Shown in pieces: positions 27,342 through 37,603 of a DNA stretch of 64,000 nucleotides. The stretch covers positions 4,774,001-4,838,000 of the forward strand of contig NZ_CP036274.1 in NCBI RefSeq assembly GCF_007747655.1. The letters are read 5' to 3'. The notes under the pieces were generated by a model, which was not told where the DNA came from, did not search any database, and was given only the letters and a program-made list of their open reading frames with translations. The DNA is from Anatilimnocola aggregata (GTDB lineage: Bacteria > Planctomycetota > Planctomycetia > Pirellulales > Pirellulaceae). Each line of letters begins with the position of its first letter. Position 1 is the stretch's first letter. Made by a program: the position numbers and the translations under genes.

Positions 27342-27619
27342 TATAGGTTGAAAATTGGGCGGGGAGATTACGTGGCGAAAAGCTGCGTCGTGGTGATCCT
27401 GATTTTCTCGGAGAAAGTGGTTGCCAGCGATGGTTGCCGGGATGCTTGCCTGGTTCGATCGGAAACCGTCTCGTGATCAGGTCAGACAACCAATTTGGCA
27501 CACTACCGATAGGGCCAACATCTGGGCGCTGCCCGCGGTAACGATTAAGGTGGCAGGTTTGGGTAGCCTAATGGCTGCCGCTGGTTCTGCCCCTTTCCAA
27601 TCCTGCCCGCCAACCGACG

Positions 27620-30442
27620 ATGACGCAATTTACCGAGCTGCTGGTTTTGCTCCCGTGCCATAGTTTGGAAGATTTTCCGACCTATCACGACGGCGACGAT
27701 TCCCAAAGCCTGCTGGCCAATTGGTCGGCGCTGTGGCACCCCGAACTGATTGCTTCGGCTGGTCAGGCCATCGAATGGCGGCGGATCGAAGACCCGCCCC
27801 AGGAATTGGCCGGTCGGTTGATTGCCGTTCCGACCGTCTGCGTGCAACGGTTACCCACTGGCTACGCCCAGCGGGTGAAGGAATCGGGGGGCTGCCTGAT
27901 TCGGGGTAAGACTGACCGGAAAGATATTGTCGAGGCCGCGCTGGCGTTTCTCGGGCCACGGGCGAATCCCGTCAGTGACGATTTGGTGGCAGACTTTCTG
28001 GCCTTGGGATATGGCTATCTGCAGATCGCCCTGCTCACGCGGCAGATGCGCTACTCGAGCAATCTCGATGAGACTTATTTCAAGACGACCGCTGTCGCCG
28101 CCGCCCAGGCAGCTGTCGCAGGGGACGAAACGCTGGCTCGTGAAAAATTGGGCGCCTGCTTCAGTTTGCTGGCTGAAGAGCGAGACCATTACTACCCGGT
28201 CGATGCCCTGGTCCTTGATCTCAAGCTGATGGCGTCTTCAACGATTGGGAGTACCCTCCGCGCCGACCTGGCCGGCAGCACGCCGACGAACTTGCTCTTG
28301 TCCGGTGAGTTACTCGCCGAGATGGCTGCCAAAGAACCGGCTTCGCTCGATCTGGTGCGTGAGCGTTTGAATGCAGGCACTTTGAGCGTGATTGGGGGCG
28401 AAGCGAACGAACGGCGCTTGCCGCTGCTCTCGCTCGATGACATCGCTACTGGGCTCAAGCAGGGTGGCGAGGTCTATGAACAATACTTGGGCCGACGCCC
28501 AGAAGTATATGGCCGCTGGAAGTTCGGTCTGACGCCGCAATTGCCCGGTGTGCTCAATCGGTTGGGTTACAAGGGCGTGCTGCATACTTCGCTGGAAGAT
28601 GGCAAAGTACCTGACGGCACACAACTGAAGGTTCGCTGGGAGGGGCTCGATGGTCAGGCCATTGATGCGATTGCCAAGCCGCCACTCGATGCTTCGAAGG
28701 CCCAGACATTTCTCACCTATGCGACCAAGCTGGGCGAGTCGATGGACGGCGATCATGTGGCCACCGTGTGCCTGGCCCATTGGCCGGGACAAGCCAGTTG
28801 CTGGCTCGGCGATTTGCAACGGATCGCAAAGTACTGCTCGGCGCTGGGCAAATTCGCGACGGTCGATCATTACTTTCGCGAGACTGCTCAGCCCGGGCAT
28901 ATCGATCGCTTTGAAGCGGATCGCTACAAGTCGCCGTATCTCAAACAGGCTGTCATTCGTCGGCAAGAGGATCCAATCTCAACTTCGGTTCGTTACTGGC
29001 AACAACAGGTACTCGCTGCCTCAACCACCACACTGCAAACGTTGGCCGCACTGGTGAGTGGAGACCCCGGAAGTCAATCACAAGTGCCCCAGGTCTCGGA
29101 CAACACCGAAGCAGGATGCACCGTTGAGTCCATCGCAACCGCACAACAGGCCCGCACTCAAGCCGCCGCGCAGTGTAGCGAAAAACTAGCGGGGACAAGT
29201 AGCGCAAGTACCAACGGAATTTTGGTAATCAATCCACATAGCTTCGTCCGGCGCGAGAATGTGGAGGTCAGTGGTTTGTCGGCCTTACCGGCCGTCGAGA
29301 AGCCGATTTACTCCGTGGGCGGGACTGCTGCAGCAGGACAAGTCGTAGTCGATGTGCCCCCCTTCGGCTTCGTCTGGGTTCCCACTGATTCCAAACCGGT
29401 GCGCGAAACCAAGCAGCCGCTGCTAGCCGAAGAGAATGTGCTGCGGAACGAGTTTTTCGAGGCGATCATCAATCCCGTCACAGGTACGCTTGGCGCGCTA
29501 CACGAGTACGGCAAACGCGGCAATCGAATCTCGCAGCAGTTGGCTCTCCGCTTGCCGGGTGCGGCGCAGAAGCCGGGCGATACTTATCGTGATCCTGATG
29601 AAACGGCCGTCTATAGCGTGATGGCCGCTGATGAAGTGAAAGTAACCATGTCGACGACCGCTCTCGGCGAGATCGTATGCACTGGTCGCTTGCTCGATCG
29701 TGATGGCAAGAAGCTTGCCGGGTTTGTGCAGACGTATCGCGTGTGGCGCGGCAGTCGTGTGCTGCAAGTGCAGGTGGAACTCGACCCGATTGAACAGCCG
29801 CGGGCTGATCCGTGGAATTCGTACTACTGCGCGCGCTTTGCCTGGGCCGATCCCGCTGCTGAACTATTCCGCACCGTGCATCAAACGCGCGTGCCAGCCA
29901 GCGGCAAGCAGTTCGAAGCACCGCACTACATCGATTTGGTGACGATCAAAGACAACACGACGATTCTAACCGGCGGGCTGCCGTTCCATCGCCGACATGA
30001 TTCGAGAATGCTCGATAGCCTGCTGATTACGCGCGGTGAGCGAGCGCGGAAGTTCACGTTTGGCATCGGTATCGATTTGAAGTATCCACTGACGGAAGCG
30101 CTATCGTTGCTATCTGGCCCCGTGATCGTAGAACGCGCTGCGAAGCCCCATTCCGGCGTCACAGGTTGGCTCGCGCATGTCGACGCTCGCAACGTGGTCG
30201 TCACTTCGTGCCAGCCGCTCCTAGAGCAAGGCCGAGTCGCAGGCTTGCAGTTGCGCCTGTTGGAAACAGAAGGCCGCCCGGCAAAAGTGAACGTCCGCAC
30301 CTTTCGCGCCCTGGGCAGCGGGCACGTCGTCGATTATCAAGATAATGTGCTGCGCGACTGCGAGGCGGAGGATGGCAAGTTGCGCGTCGAACTAACGCCC
30401 CATGAGTGGGTCTGGGTGACCGCGAGGTTTCAGTCAGCATGA
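27620..30442 (+). CDS. Large GH38/GH57-like protein (glycosidase-type barrel plus beta domains)
   Basis: The 940-residue protein has no signal peptide. A middle region (about 210-400) resembles the barrel of family 38/57 glycosidases: LLLSGELLAEMAAK, LNAGTLSVIGGEANE, GRRPEVYGRWKFGLTPQLP and VLNRLGYKGVLH match the order seen in alpha-mannosidases. The segment after about 540 is beta-rich with a mannosidase C-terminal-like pattern (YRVWRGSRVLQVQVELD, WNSYYCARFAW, HEWVWVTARF). The usual nucleophile motif (DPFGHS) is replaced by KFGLTPQ. Activity is therefore uncertain. Its stop overlaps the cmk start (ATGA), so both are co-translated. Confidence 0.6.
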   Translation: MTQFTELLVLLPCHSLEDFPTYHDGDDSQSLLANWSALWHPELIASAGQAIEWRRIEDPPQELAGRLIAVPTVCVQRLPTGYAQRVKESGGCLIRGKTDRKDIVEAALAFLGPRANPVSDDLVADFLALGYGYLQIALLTRQMRYSSNLDETYFKTTAVAAAQAAVAGDETLAREKLGACFSLLAEERDHYYPVDALVLDLKLMASSTIGSTLRADLAGSTPTNLLLSGELLAEMAAKEPASLDLVRERLNAGTLSVIGGEANERRLPLLSLDDIATGLKQGGEVYEQYLGRRPEVYGRWKFGLTPQLPGVLNRLGYKGVLHTSLEDGKVPDGTQLKVRWEGLDGQAIDAIAKPPLDASKAQTFLTYATKLGESMDGDHVATVCLAHWPGQASCWLGDLQRIAKYCSALGKFATVDHYFRETAQPGHIDRFEADRYKSPYLKQAVIRRQEDPISTSVRYWQQQVLAASTTTLQTLAALVSGDPGSQSQVPQVSDNTEAGCTVESIATAQQARTQAAAQCSEKLAGTSSASTNGILVINPHSFVRRENVEVSGLSALPAVEKPIYSVGGTAAAGQVVVDVPPFGFVWVPTDSKPVRETKQPLLAEENVLRNEFFEAIINPVTGTLGALHEYGKRGNRISQQLALRLPGAAQKPGDTYRDPDETAVYSVMAADEVKVTMSTTALGEIVCTGRLLDRDGKKLAGFVQTYRVWRGSRVLQVQVELDPIEQPRADPWNSYYCARFAWADPAAELFRTVHQTRVPASGKQFEAPHYIDLVTIKDNTTILTGGLPFHRRHDSRMLDSLLITRGERARKFTFGIGIDLKYPLTEALSLLSGPVIVERAAKPHSGVTGWLAHVDARNVVVTSCQPLLEQGRVAGLQLRLLETEGRPAKVNVRTFRALGSGHVVDYQDNVLRDCEAEDGKLRVELTPHEWVWVTARFQSA

Positions 30443-31104
30443 TCGTAGCCATCGATGGTCCCGCTGGTGCCGGCAAAAGCAGCGTTGCTCGCAGGCTGGC
30501 TCATCACCTGGGATTTCAATTTCTCGATACCGGCGCGATGTACCGCGCCATTACACTCGCCGCGCTGCGACGGCACTATGGCGCTGGCGATGCCGACGCC
30601 ATTGCCGATATGGCTCAGCGGACGTCCCTCATTCTGCACGACAACCGGGTACTGCTCGATGGCTTTGATGTGACCGGTCTGATTCGCACCAGCGAGGTTG
30701 CCGCTTCCGTTTATCTGGCAGCTGACAATCGCCGCGTGCGCGAACGACTCGTCCATTTGCAGCGCGAATTTGCCGAAGGTAGCGATACGGTCACCGAGGG
30801 TCGCGATCAAGGAACGGTGGCGTTTCCGCATGCCGAGTGCAAGATTTATCTGACTGCTTCGCCCGAAGAGCGAGCAACTCGCCGGCACACGGAGTTGCAA
30901 GCGCGGGGCGAGCAAATATCTTGGGAGGAAGTGCTGCGACAGATCAACGACCGCGACCGGCGAGATATGCAGCGTGAATTTGGTCCGCTCCGCCGGGCCG
31001 ACGATGCCATTGATGTGTGCACCGATGGTTTGAGTACAGAACAAGTGATTGTCCGGTTGGAAAGCATCGTTCGCGAGCGGCAGCAGAAGCTGTCGCTAGT
31101 TTAA
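30439..31104 (+). CDS. cmk: Cytidylate kinase
   Basis: It phosphorylates CMP and dCMP to the diphosphates in the cytoplasm. The ATG at 30439 (MIVAIDGPAGAGKSS) starts exactly at the first strand; an upstream ATG at 30406 would add 11 residues. Features are the P-loop GPAGAGKSS, FLDTGAMYRAIT, EGRDQGTVAFPHAECKIYLTASPEERATRR (NMP-binding and lid) and DRDRRDMQREFGPLRRADDAI. The length of 221 is normal. It overlaps the preceding gene by four bases and is followed 41 bases later by plsC, a cmk-plsC order shared with several bacterial groups. Confidence 0.96.
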   Translation: MIVAIDGPAGAGKSSVARRLAHHLGFQFLDTGAMYRAITLAALRRHYGAGDADAIADMAQRTSLILHDNRVLLDGFDVTGLIRTSEVAASVYLAADNRRVRERLVHLQREFAEGSDTVTEGRDQGTVAFPHAECKIYLTASPEERATRRHTELQARGEQISWEEVLRQINDRDRRDMQREFGPLRRADDAIDVCTDGLSTEQVIVRLESIVRERQQKLSLV

Positions 31105-31145
31105 CCTTCCTCCTTGTTTGACCGCCTTCGATTGATCCCCTTCGT

Positions 31146-31781
31146 ATGGAACGCTCCTGGATTCAGCATGCCGGTTACGATGCGTTCCGCAATTTTTCAC
31201 GGGTTTTCGGAATCGTCGTTTATCGGCTGCGTTGGCAAGGTGCGGAGCACTTCCCGCGGGAAGGTGGCGCGCTAATCTGCTCGAACCACCAGAGCTATTT
31301 CGATCCGGTGCTGGTCGGGCTGACCTGCAGTCGGCGAATGAACTACCTGGCCCGCGATACGCTCTTCAAGAATCCGCTTCTTGCCCCACTGATTCGCTTT
31401 CTCGATGCCATTCCCATCGACCGTGAAGGAGGCGGGCTGGCCGGTTTGAAGGAGACACTTCGCCGACTCAAGGCAGGCGAGCAAGTGCTTATCTTTCCCG
31501 AAGGGACGCGGTCGCAAGATGGCGAGGTCTCGTCGCTGAAGTCAGGGTTTTGCAGTGTGGCGCGTCGCAGCAAAGTACCACTCGTACCCGTTGGGCTCGA
31601 CGGAGCTTATCAGGCCTGGCCGCGGTCGGCAAAACTGCCGCGGCTAGGGCGAATCGCTGTCGTTATCGGTGAGCCGCTATCGCCGGTGCTCATCGCGTCA
31701 CTCACCGACGAGCAAGTGGTGAGTGAATTGGAAGGTCGCATCAAGGAATGCCATCGACGGGCACGCGCAATGCGCGCGTAA
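31146..31781 (+). CDS. 1-acyl-sn-glycerol-3-phosphate acyltransferase (PlsC family)
   Basis: It acylates lysophosphatidate to phosphatidate at the membrane. The 211-residue protein shows the acyltransferase blocks in order: NHQSYFDP (the catalytic H-X4-D), LFKNPLLAPLIRFLDAIPIDRE, and the substrate motif FPEGTRSQDGEVSSLKSGF, then VPLVPVGLDG. No multi-span region is present, as usual. It forms an operon with cmk and the upstream large protein, and converges on trxB, whose stop is only four bases away. Confidence 0.92.
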   Translation: MERSWIQHAGYDAFRNFSRVFGIVVYRLRWQGAEHFPREGGALICSNHQSYFDPVLVGLTCSRRMNYLARDTLFKNPLLAPLIRFLDAIPIDREGGGLAGLKETLRRLKAGEQVLIFPEGTRSQDGEVSSLKSGFCSVARRSKVPLVPVGLDGAYQAWPRSAKLPRLGRIAVVIGEPLSPVLIASLTDEQVVSELEGRIKECHRRARAMRA

Positions 31782-31784
31782 CGC

Positions 31785-32843
31785 TTAAATACCCTCGGCT
31801 GCCAAAAAACGCTCGGCATCAAGAGCGGCCATACAGCCAGTTCCCGCAGATGTAATCGCCTGGCGATAGTAGTCGTCGGCAACATCCCCCGCAGCAAACA
31901 CGCCCGGCACGCTGGTGTAAGTGCGGAACGATTGCGTCAGTTTCACGTATCCCTTTTCGTTCAGTTCCAACTGGCCGTTAAGGAACGACGTGTTTGGCGT
32001 GTGGCCAATCGCCAGGAACAGGCCGCTGGCTGCAAGTTCTTCCTTGGTACCGTCTTGATTATTCTTCAGACGGATGCCCGTAACGCCCGGTCCACCTGGC
32101 TTGTCGTCACCGAGTACTTCGTCGACTTCGCGGAAGAAGTGAATCTTGATTTTGGGATTCGTTTCGGCCCGTTCCTTCATGATCTTCGAGGCGCGAAAAA
32201 CATCGCGCCGCATCAGCATGTGAACGGTCGAAGCGTACTTGCTGAGGTAGGTCGCTTCTTCGACGGCCGAGTCACCACCGCCGACAACGACCATCGGCTT
32301 GTTGCGGAACCGAGGAAGCGCGCCGTCGCAAACCGCGCAGGCACTTACGCCGCGATTCTTGAACTTCTCTTCTGACGGCAGGCCCAGATAGTTCGCCCGG
32401 GCACCAGTCGAAACGATGATGGTGTGCGATTCAATTGGCTCTCCCTCGCGCGGTGTGATGACGAACGGCCGCTTGCTGAGATCGACCGAGACCACGTCGT
32501 CGGTGACGATTTTCGTGCCAAAGTTGAGGGCCTGTTGACGCATTAAGTTCATCAATTCTGGGCCGGTCACCGCGTGCGGGTGCTCTTCGATCATGAAGTC
32601 GTTGTGCCGTTCCGGATCAATGGCCGACTTGATGTAGCCGCTCAGGTTCCCGGAGGGAAAACCGGCATAGTTCTCGACCTCAGTGGTCAGATTCAATTGC
32701 CCCAGCGGCAAGGTGCCAGAGATCCGGTTCTCTTCAGTGATTGCCCCTTCGAACACGATGGGGTGCAAGTTTGCGCGGGCCGCATAAATCGCGGCAGACC
32801 AACCAGCGGGGCCACTGCCAATAATCACCACATGCTCGGGCAT
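31785..32843 (-). CDS. trxB: Thioredoxin reductase
   Basis: A FAD- and NADPH-dependent disulfide reductase for thioredoxin. From 32843 ([26 protein letters not shown]) it is 352 residues, slightly longer than the usual 310-330. The FAD Rossmann motif [10 protein letters not shown], redox-active CAVC in [16 protein letters not shown] motif [15 protein letters not shown] and the C-terminal [23 protein letters not shown] are intact. An extended start at 32876 would prepend [12 protein letters not shown] minus-strand TATAAT at 32887-32882 is a plausible -10 element about 40 bases upstream. Confidence 0.95.
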   Translation of the reverse strand: MPEHVVIIGSGPAGWSAAIYAARANLHPIVFEGAITEENRISGTLPLGQLNLTTEVENYAGFPSGNLSGYIKSAIDPERHNDFMIEEHPHAVTGPELMNLMRQQALNFGTKIVTDDVVSVDLSKRPFVITPREGEPIESHTIIVSTGARANYLGLPSEEKFKNRGVSACAVCDGALPRFRNKPMVVVGGGDSAVEEATYLSKYASTVHMLMRRDVFRASKIMKERAETNPKIKIHFFREVDEVLGDDKPGGPGVTGIRLKNNQDGTKEELAASGLFLAIGHTPNTSFLNGQLELNEKGYVKLTQSFRTYTSVPGVFAAGDVADDYYRQAITSAGTGCMAALDAERFLAAEGI

Positions 32844-32881
32844 GGAAACATCCTGAAAGAGTGTGAAACCAATCAAGCCTG

Positions 32882-32887
32882 ATTATA
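32882..32887 (-). promoter_or_regulatory. Possible -10 element of trxB
   Basis: On the minus strand this reads TATAAT, about 40 bases before the trxB ATG. No good -35 hexamer is seen at the right distance, so the call is weak. Confidence 0.35.
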
Positions 32888-32890
32888 GGA

Positions 32891-32920
32891 ACAGCCGCCC
32901 GGTCGTAAACCGGCGGCTGT
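32891..32920 (-). terminator. GC-rich stem-loop between hppA and trxB
   Basis: ACAGCCGCC-CGGT, a short loop and ACCG-GCGGCTGT pair over twelve bases with one bulged C. It is downstream of the hppA stop on the minus strand, followed by TTCCTATAATC, not a full T run. It may end the hppA transcript, or be a dispersed palindrome with the adjoining GGCTGTGGCTAGTTTGGT. Confidence 0.5.
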
Positions 32921-33021
32921 GGCTAGTTTGGTAGAAGTGAACTATTCCGAGCGGACACTTTGCGGGGAAGCACCTCCGAGTTGAGGTGATTCCCCGCCAG
33001 TCAAGCCCGTTCGTCGCAGGA

Positions 33022-35613
33022 TTAGAAGATGCCGAGGGCAGCCAGGCTGTAGCGAACCACCAGACCGGCGGCCACCACGCTCACCATGCTCATCAGTTTG
33101 ATGAGAATATTCAAGCTGGGGCCGCTCGTGTCCTTGAAGGGATCGCCGACGGTATCGCCGACCACAGCTGCCTTGTGAGCATCCGTCTTTTTGCCGCCAA
33201 AGTTGCCGGCCTCGATGTGCTTCTTGGCATTGTCCCACGAACCACCCGAGTTCGACATGAACACAGCCACGCAAAAGCCCGTGGCCAGCGTTCCGACCAG
33301 CAAACCCAGCACACCGCCCACCCCTAGGAGCAAACCGATGACGACTGGGGTCACGAGACCAAGGAGCGAAGGCAGAATCATTTCCCGCTGGGCAGCGACC
33401 GTGCTGATCTGCACCGGGCGAGCGTAATCGGGCATTGATGTTCCCGCCATAATCCCCGGGTTCTCTTTAAACTGGCGGCGGACCTCTTCTACCATTCCCT
33501 TGGCCGCACGTCCCACCGCTTTCATGGTCATGGCGCAGAACACAAACACCGACATCGAGCCCAACAGAATGCCGACCATCGCTTTGGGATTCATCAGCGA
33601 CGCGTCATAGTACGTGGCAAAGTCGGGAATGGTGGCATGTTTGAGCTCGATTAGCGTCAATTGATCGTCGCCCATCGTGAGCTTGCGCCGCTTTGGACTT
33701 CCTTTGAAATCGGTCTCTACAAGTCCAGTGCTTTGGCCTGTTTTTGCCAACGGCAACGCTTGCCAGGCGGGCAAACGAGCTTCGGTCGGCATGATGAGGT
33801 ACATCTCGTAATTCTTGGGATCGTTTCCGTTTTTGTGGAGAACGAAGTTCTGATTGATCTTGTAGTAGCCATTGTCGGCTGACGTCGCAACCACGGTGGG
33901 ATCTTTGCCCCAGCGTTCGAAGCCCACGCGAACTTCTTCGATATAAGCGGCAAGTAACGCGAGGGCGGTGAGGGCAGCAGAACCGATGGCAAATCCCTTG
34001 CCCGTAGCAGCCGTCGTATTGCCCAGTGCATCGAGAGCATCGGTGCGGCGGCGAACTTCGGCACCCAGGTGAGACATTTCGGCGTTACCACCCGCGTTGT
34101 CAGCGATCGGACCGTACGCATCGGTGGCAAGTGTGATTCCCAGGGTACTAAGCATCCCGACAGCGGCAATACCCACGCCGTATAGGCCCAGTGCAAAGTT
34201 GTCGACGCTGGCAAAGTCCCAATTGTTCGCGAAACCGAACGAGGCCAACGTGGCAATGCACACAATCACCACCGGTGCCCAGGTGCTTTGCATGCCGGCG
34301 GCGATACCGCCGATGATCACCGTGGCTGGGCCGGTTTGGGCCTGTGCAGCAACTTCCTTGGTCATCGAATATTCGTCGCTGGTGGCGATCGTCGTGTAGT
34401 AGCCAATGAGCCAACCTGCCACGAGGCCGACTACCACGCTACCTGCTACTCCCATGTGGTCTGGCAAAATCCAATACGCCAGGCCAAAGGTGCAGACCGC
34501 GACGAGCAGTGTCGATGCGTTAATGCCGCGAAAGAGAGCCGCCAGCAGGTTTTTCTGCGTGGCCTCTTCATTGGTACGGATGACATACATGCCGGCGATT
34601 GACAAAACGATCCCCACGCCCGCAATTGCCATCGGCAGCAGCAGGGCGGCCAACTGTTTTTGTTCGTTGCCGAGAAAGGCGGCCACACCGAGTGCAGCCG
34701 TCGCCAGAATCGAACCACAGTACGATTCGTACAAGTCGGCACCCATGCCAGCGACGTCGCCGACGTTGTCACCCACATTGTCCGCAATCGTTGCTGGGTT
34801 ACGCGGATCGTCCTCGGGAATGCCGGCTTCCACTTTGCCGACAAGGTCGGCACCGACGTCAGCGGCCTTGGTGAAAATACCGCCACCGACGCGGGCGAAC
34901 AGAGCCTGGCTACTGGCACCCATGCCGAAGCACAGCATGATCACAGTGATCTCGCCTAACGACAGAGCCTCGTGGCCGAAGGCGCCCATACCCCAGCGCA
35001 GAACCGCGTACCAAATGCAGATATCGAGCAATCCCAGGCCGACGACGACGAGGCCCATCACTGCCCCGCTGCGGAACGCCACCTGCAGCCCTTGATTCAG
35101 AGATTTTTGAGCGGCAGCTGCTGTGCGGCTGCTCGCGTGTGTTGCGGTCTTCATACCGAAGAAACCAGCCAAACCGCTGAAGAAACCACCGGTAATAAAC
35201 GCAAACGGGACGAACTCACTTTGCGTCTTCAACACGAAAGCTTGAACGGCCAATAGGCCGGCAATCACCACAAAAAATGCCGCGACCACTTTGTACTGCT
35301 GTCGTAAGTAGGCGGCGGCACCCGTGCGCACATAGCCGGCAATTTCTTGCATCCGAGCGTTGCCGGGGTCCGAAGCCATCATCTGGCGGTAAAAGACAAA
35401 CGCTTGAGCCAGGGCGATGATGGAGCCCAGCAAGCAGATGCTCCAAACCAGCACTTCGGTGGTGCTCCCGGAGGCAGGTGTCACGACCGCCACCGCTGGT
35501 GGCTCACTTTTGGCGGACTCTTGCGCCCCAATCGAGTCCGACATGGCAAGAAGCATCGTCCAAGCCAATGCCACCACTATTGCGCCACACCATCGCCGCA
35601 CACCGTTCGTCAT
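33022..35613 (-). CDS. hppA: Membrane-bound ion-translocating pyrophosphatase
   Basis: It couples PPi hydrolysis to H+ or Na+ transport. The 863-residue product starts with a likely signal peptide ([21 protein letters not shown]). It carries the pyrophosphate-binding sequence [21 protein letters not shown] with [20 protein letters not shown], then [10 protein letters not shown] and the final [28 protein letters not shown] has Ala at residue 535, the position reported to be Ala in potassium-dependent enzymes. About 115 residues (555-670) with a Tyr/Asn-rich soluble character separate the spans where a loop of about 30 is usual. H+ versus Na+ use cannot be settled by eye. Confidence 0.93.
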   Translation of the reverse strand: MTNGVRRWCGAIVVALAWTMLLAMSDSIGAQESAKSEPPAVAVVTPASGSTTEVLVWSICLLGSIIALAQAFVFYRQMMASDPGNARMQEIAGYVRTGAAAYLRQQYKVVAAFFVVIAGLLAVQAFVLKTQSEFVPFAFITGGFFSGLAGFFGMKTATHASSRTAAAAQKSLNQGLQVAFRSGAVMGLVVVGLGLLDICIWYAVLRWGMGAFGHEALSLGEITVIMLCFGMGASSQALFARVGGGIFTKAADVGADLVGKVEAGIPEDDPRNPATIADNVGDNVGDVAGMGADLYESYCGSILATAALGVAAFLGNEQKQLAALLLPMAIAGVGIVLSIAGMYVIRTNEEATQKNLLAALFRGINASTLLVAVCTFGLAYWILPDHMGVAGSVVVGLVAGWLIGYYTTIATSDEYSMTKEVAAQAQTGPATVIIGGIAAGMQSTWAPVVIVCIATLASFGFANNWDFASVDNFALGLYGVGIAAVGMLSTLGITLATDAYGPIADNAGGNAEMSHLGAEVRRRTDALDALGNTTAATGKGFAIGSAALTALALLAAYIEEVRVGFERWGKDPTVVATSADNGYYKINQNFVLHKNGNDPKNYEMYLIMPTEARLPAWQALPLAKTGQSTGLVETDFKGSPKRRKLTMGDDQLTLIELKHATIPDFATYYDASLMNPKAMVGILLGSMSVFVFCAMTMKAVGRAAKGMVEEVRRQFKENPGIMAGTSMPDYARPVQISTVAAQREMILPSLLGLVTPVVIGLLLGVGGVLGLLVGTLATGFCVAVFMSNSGGSWDNAKKHIEAGNFGGKKTDAHKAAVVGDTVGDPFKDTSGPSLNILIKLMSMVSVVAAGLVVRYSLAALGIF

Positions 35614-36206
35614 CCGTCAGTCCTCGTTCCAGGTTGTCCATCGAGCGCCGTCGGCGAACAAAATCGCCGAGTCCGACAGCGAGAACTAGCGTCCCGCTGG
35701 CGGAGGAAAATGACGACGCATTAAAGCCGCGTGATTGCCAGCTGTCAACCAGTGGACCGGCAGAAGGGCTTGTGATTCACCCTAAGCTGCAAGTTTACGG
35801 GAATTGGTACGCCGCCATTTCAGAGCTGTCGCACGGAACAGGCGCTGAAGTCAGATTTTCTCTGCTAGTCGTGAATGAGCAAGCTCAAGCTCTGTTTTGA
35901 CAAACTACCTGCCGGACTGCGGGGCAGATTGCTAGCGGCGGCAGCACGCCTCGCTTTTTGCTTGTAACAAGTTGCGGCAAAACATTGCTGGAGAATGCCG
36001 CATTCGCTTGGCGCAGCAGCACTAACGGACGATAAAAAGTCTTGTGCGCGAGTTGGGCGACACAAGCGCGCTAGGCTCTTCCCGCCTCGACGCGCTCCCC
36101 CTGGGACAATTAGAATCGTGGGTTTCCCATCCACATTTTTCGGAGAGTGTTGACCCAGACCGGGCCAATCCTCTTCAGCACTTAGAGCCACGGAACTAGG
36201 CTGCGA
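35614..36206. other. Divergent intergenic region between hppA and the ketosynthase-like gene
   Basis: Promoters for both genes should be here. I see no clear repeats, RNA gene or coding frame with a family signature; the minus-strand frame at 35865-36272 runs into the coding sequence of the next gene and is a shadow. Confidence 0.4.
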
Positions 36207-37511
36207 ATGACTCGTCGCGTTGTCATCACCGGAATCGGCCTCGTCAGCCCGCTGGGCAATAGTGCGTCCCAATTGTGGGATGCCCTCGCTCAGGAAAAAA
36301 CCGGTATCGCCGAGTTGACCAGTATTCCCACTGCGTCACTTCCTACCCCTTTTGGTGCCGAAGCCCGCGAGTTCACGGGTTCGATCGAAGAGTTCGGTCC
36401 CCTGGAAAAGACGCTCAGCCGGAACATCAAGAAAAATCTCCGGGTAATGTGCCGCGAGATTCAGATGGGTGTGGCAGTCGCCCAATTGTGTATTAATGAC
36501 GCCGGCCTGAAGCTTGATTCCATCGATCGGGACCGGCTTGGCGTGCTGTACGGGAGCGATTACATGCTTACCCTTCCAGGCGAGTTTGCCCTGGGGGTGA
36601 GGAAGTGCCTTGATGCACAGGGTCATTTCGACTTTACGAAGTGGGCCGATGAAGGCCTGCCCGCAGTCGAACCTCTGTGGTTGCTTAAATACCTGCCGAA
36701 CTTGCCGGCCGCTCATGTCGCGATCTTTAACGAACTGCGTGGACCCAACAATTCACTCACCTCGCGCGAAGCTTCGAGTAATCTTGCGGTTTTCGAAGCA
36801 TATCACACCATCGTCCGCGGCCACGCCGACCGGATGTTGGCCGGGGCCACGGGAACGCGAATTCACCCCGCCCGTTCAGTGCATGTCGCCATGCAAGAGA
36901 CATTGGCCGAAGGGAGTGACCCGGCCACCCTCAGCCGCCCCTTCGATCGTGCACGCACTGGACAAGTACTGGGCGAAGGTGCGGCCTGCATTCTGCTGGA
37001 AGAACTCGCCTCGGCTGAAGCACGCGGGGCGAAGATCATCGGCGAAATTATTGGAGGCGGCTCATCCATTGTGGCCAGTCGCCAGAGTGAGCCGGACGAG
37101 AAAACCGCCATCGCCAATGTTCTTAAGCAATCGCTGCAGAGCGCCAAGCTGAAGCCGGCCGAAGTCGGCCATATTCACGCCCACGGCCTATCGGACGTCC
37201 GGCTCGACCGTCTGGAATCGCAAGGAATCGCTGCTGCACTCGGTGCCGATAAAGACCGTGTGCCAGTGACGGCAGCTAAGAGCTACTTTGGAAATCTGGG
37301 TGCCGCCAGCGGTCTGATTGAAGCTATTGCCAGCACACTGGCCTTGGAAAATGGCAGCCTATTTCCGATTCAATCGCTCACCGAGCTTGATCCCGAGTGT
37401 CCGATTCGTCCTGCCAAGAAGGGCGATCGCGCGGGGAGCACGTGCATCAATCTAAGTGTGACGCCGCAAGGGCAAGCGAGCGGAATTGTCATTCGCCGCT
37501 GGGCCAGTTAA
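36207..37511 (+). CDS. Beta-ketoacyl synthase-like protein with altered catalytic residues
   Basis: The 434-residue protein has the thiolase fold of FabF: RVVITGIGLVSPLGNS at the start and HAHGLSDVRLDRLESQG and KSYFGNLGAASGLIEA in the C-terminal half. Aligned with FabF, the catalytic Cys position is Glu188 (TSREASSNLAV), His326 is kept (HAHGLS) and the second catalytic His is Asn363 (FGNLGAAS). This recalls the chain-length factor subunits of type II polyketide synthases, in which the Cys is also lost. It has no adjacent true ketosynthase or acyl carrier protein gene. A condensing role is therefore unlikely; a partner or scaffold role is inference. Confidence 0.82.
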   Translation: MTRRVVITGIGLVSPLGNSASQLWDALAQEKTGIAELTSIPTASLPTPFGAEAREFTGSIEEFGPLEKTLSRNIKKNLRVMCREIQMGVAVAQLCINDAGLKLDSIDRDRLGVLYGSDYMLTLPGEFALGVRKCLDAQGHFDFTKWADEGLPAVEPLWLLKYLPNLPAAHVAIFNELRGPNNSLTSREASSNLAVFEAYHTIVRGHADRMLAGATGTRIHPARSVHVAMQETLAEGSDPATLSRPFDRARTGQVLGEGAACILLEELASAEARGAKIIGEIIGGGSSIVASRQSEPDEKTAIANVLKQSLQSAKLKPAEVGHIHAHGLSDVRLDRLESQGIAAALGADKDRVPVTAAKSYFGNLGAASGLIEAIASTLALENGSLFPIQSLTELDPECPIRPAKKGDRAGSTCINLSVTPQGQASGIVIRRWAS

Positions 37512-37603
37512 AGGTCCGCTTGGCCTTCAAGATTGCGTGCACTCGTTACCCCACCTAAAGTAAGGCGTGGGGCGAGGAGCGCACCGCATCAAATGGGCCG
37601 AGT

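Larger units (their letters stand above)
26572..27619. other. About 1-kb intergenic region with repeats and hairpins
   Basis: No gene can be supported here. It contains two stem-loops (26623-26647 and 26718-26736), a diverged repeat shared with 47464-47751, and two perfect inverted repeats near 27248-27341; all are listed separately. The DNA is visibly more AT-rich than the flanking genes. Confidence 0.6.

Noticed and set aside
35865-36272. 135-codon minus-strand frame upstream of the ketosynthase-like gene
   Set aside because: It runs into the next gene's coding region and has low-complexity composition.
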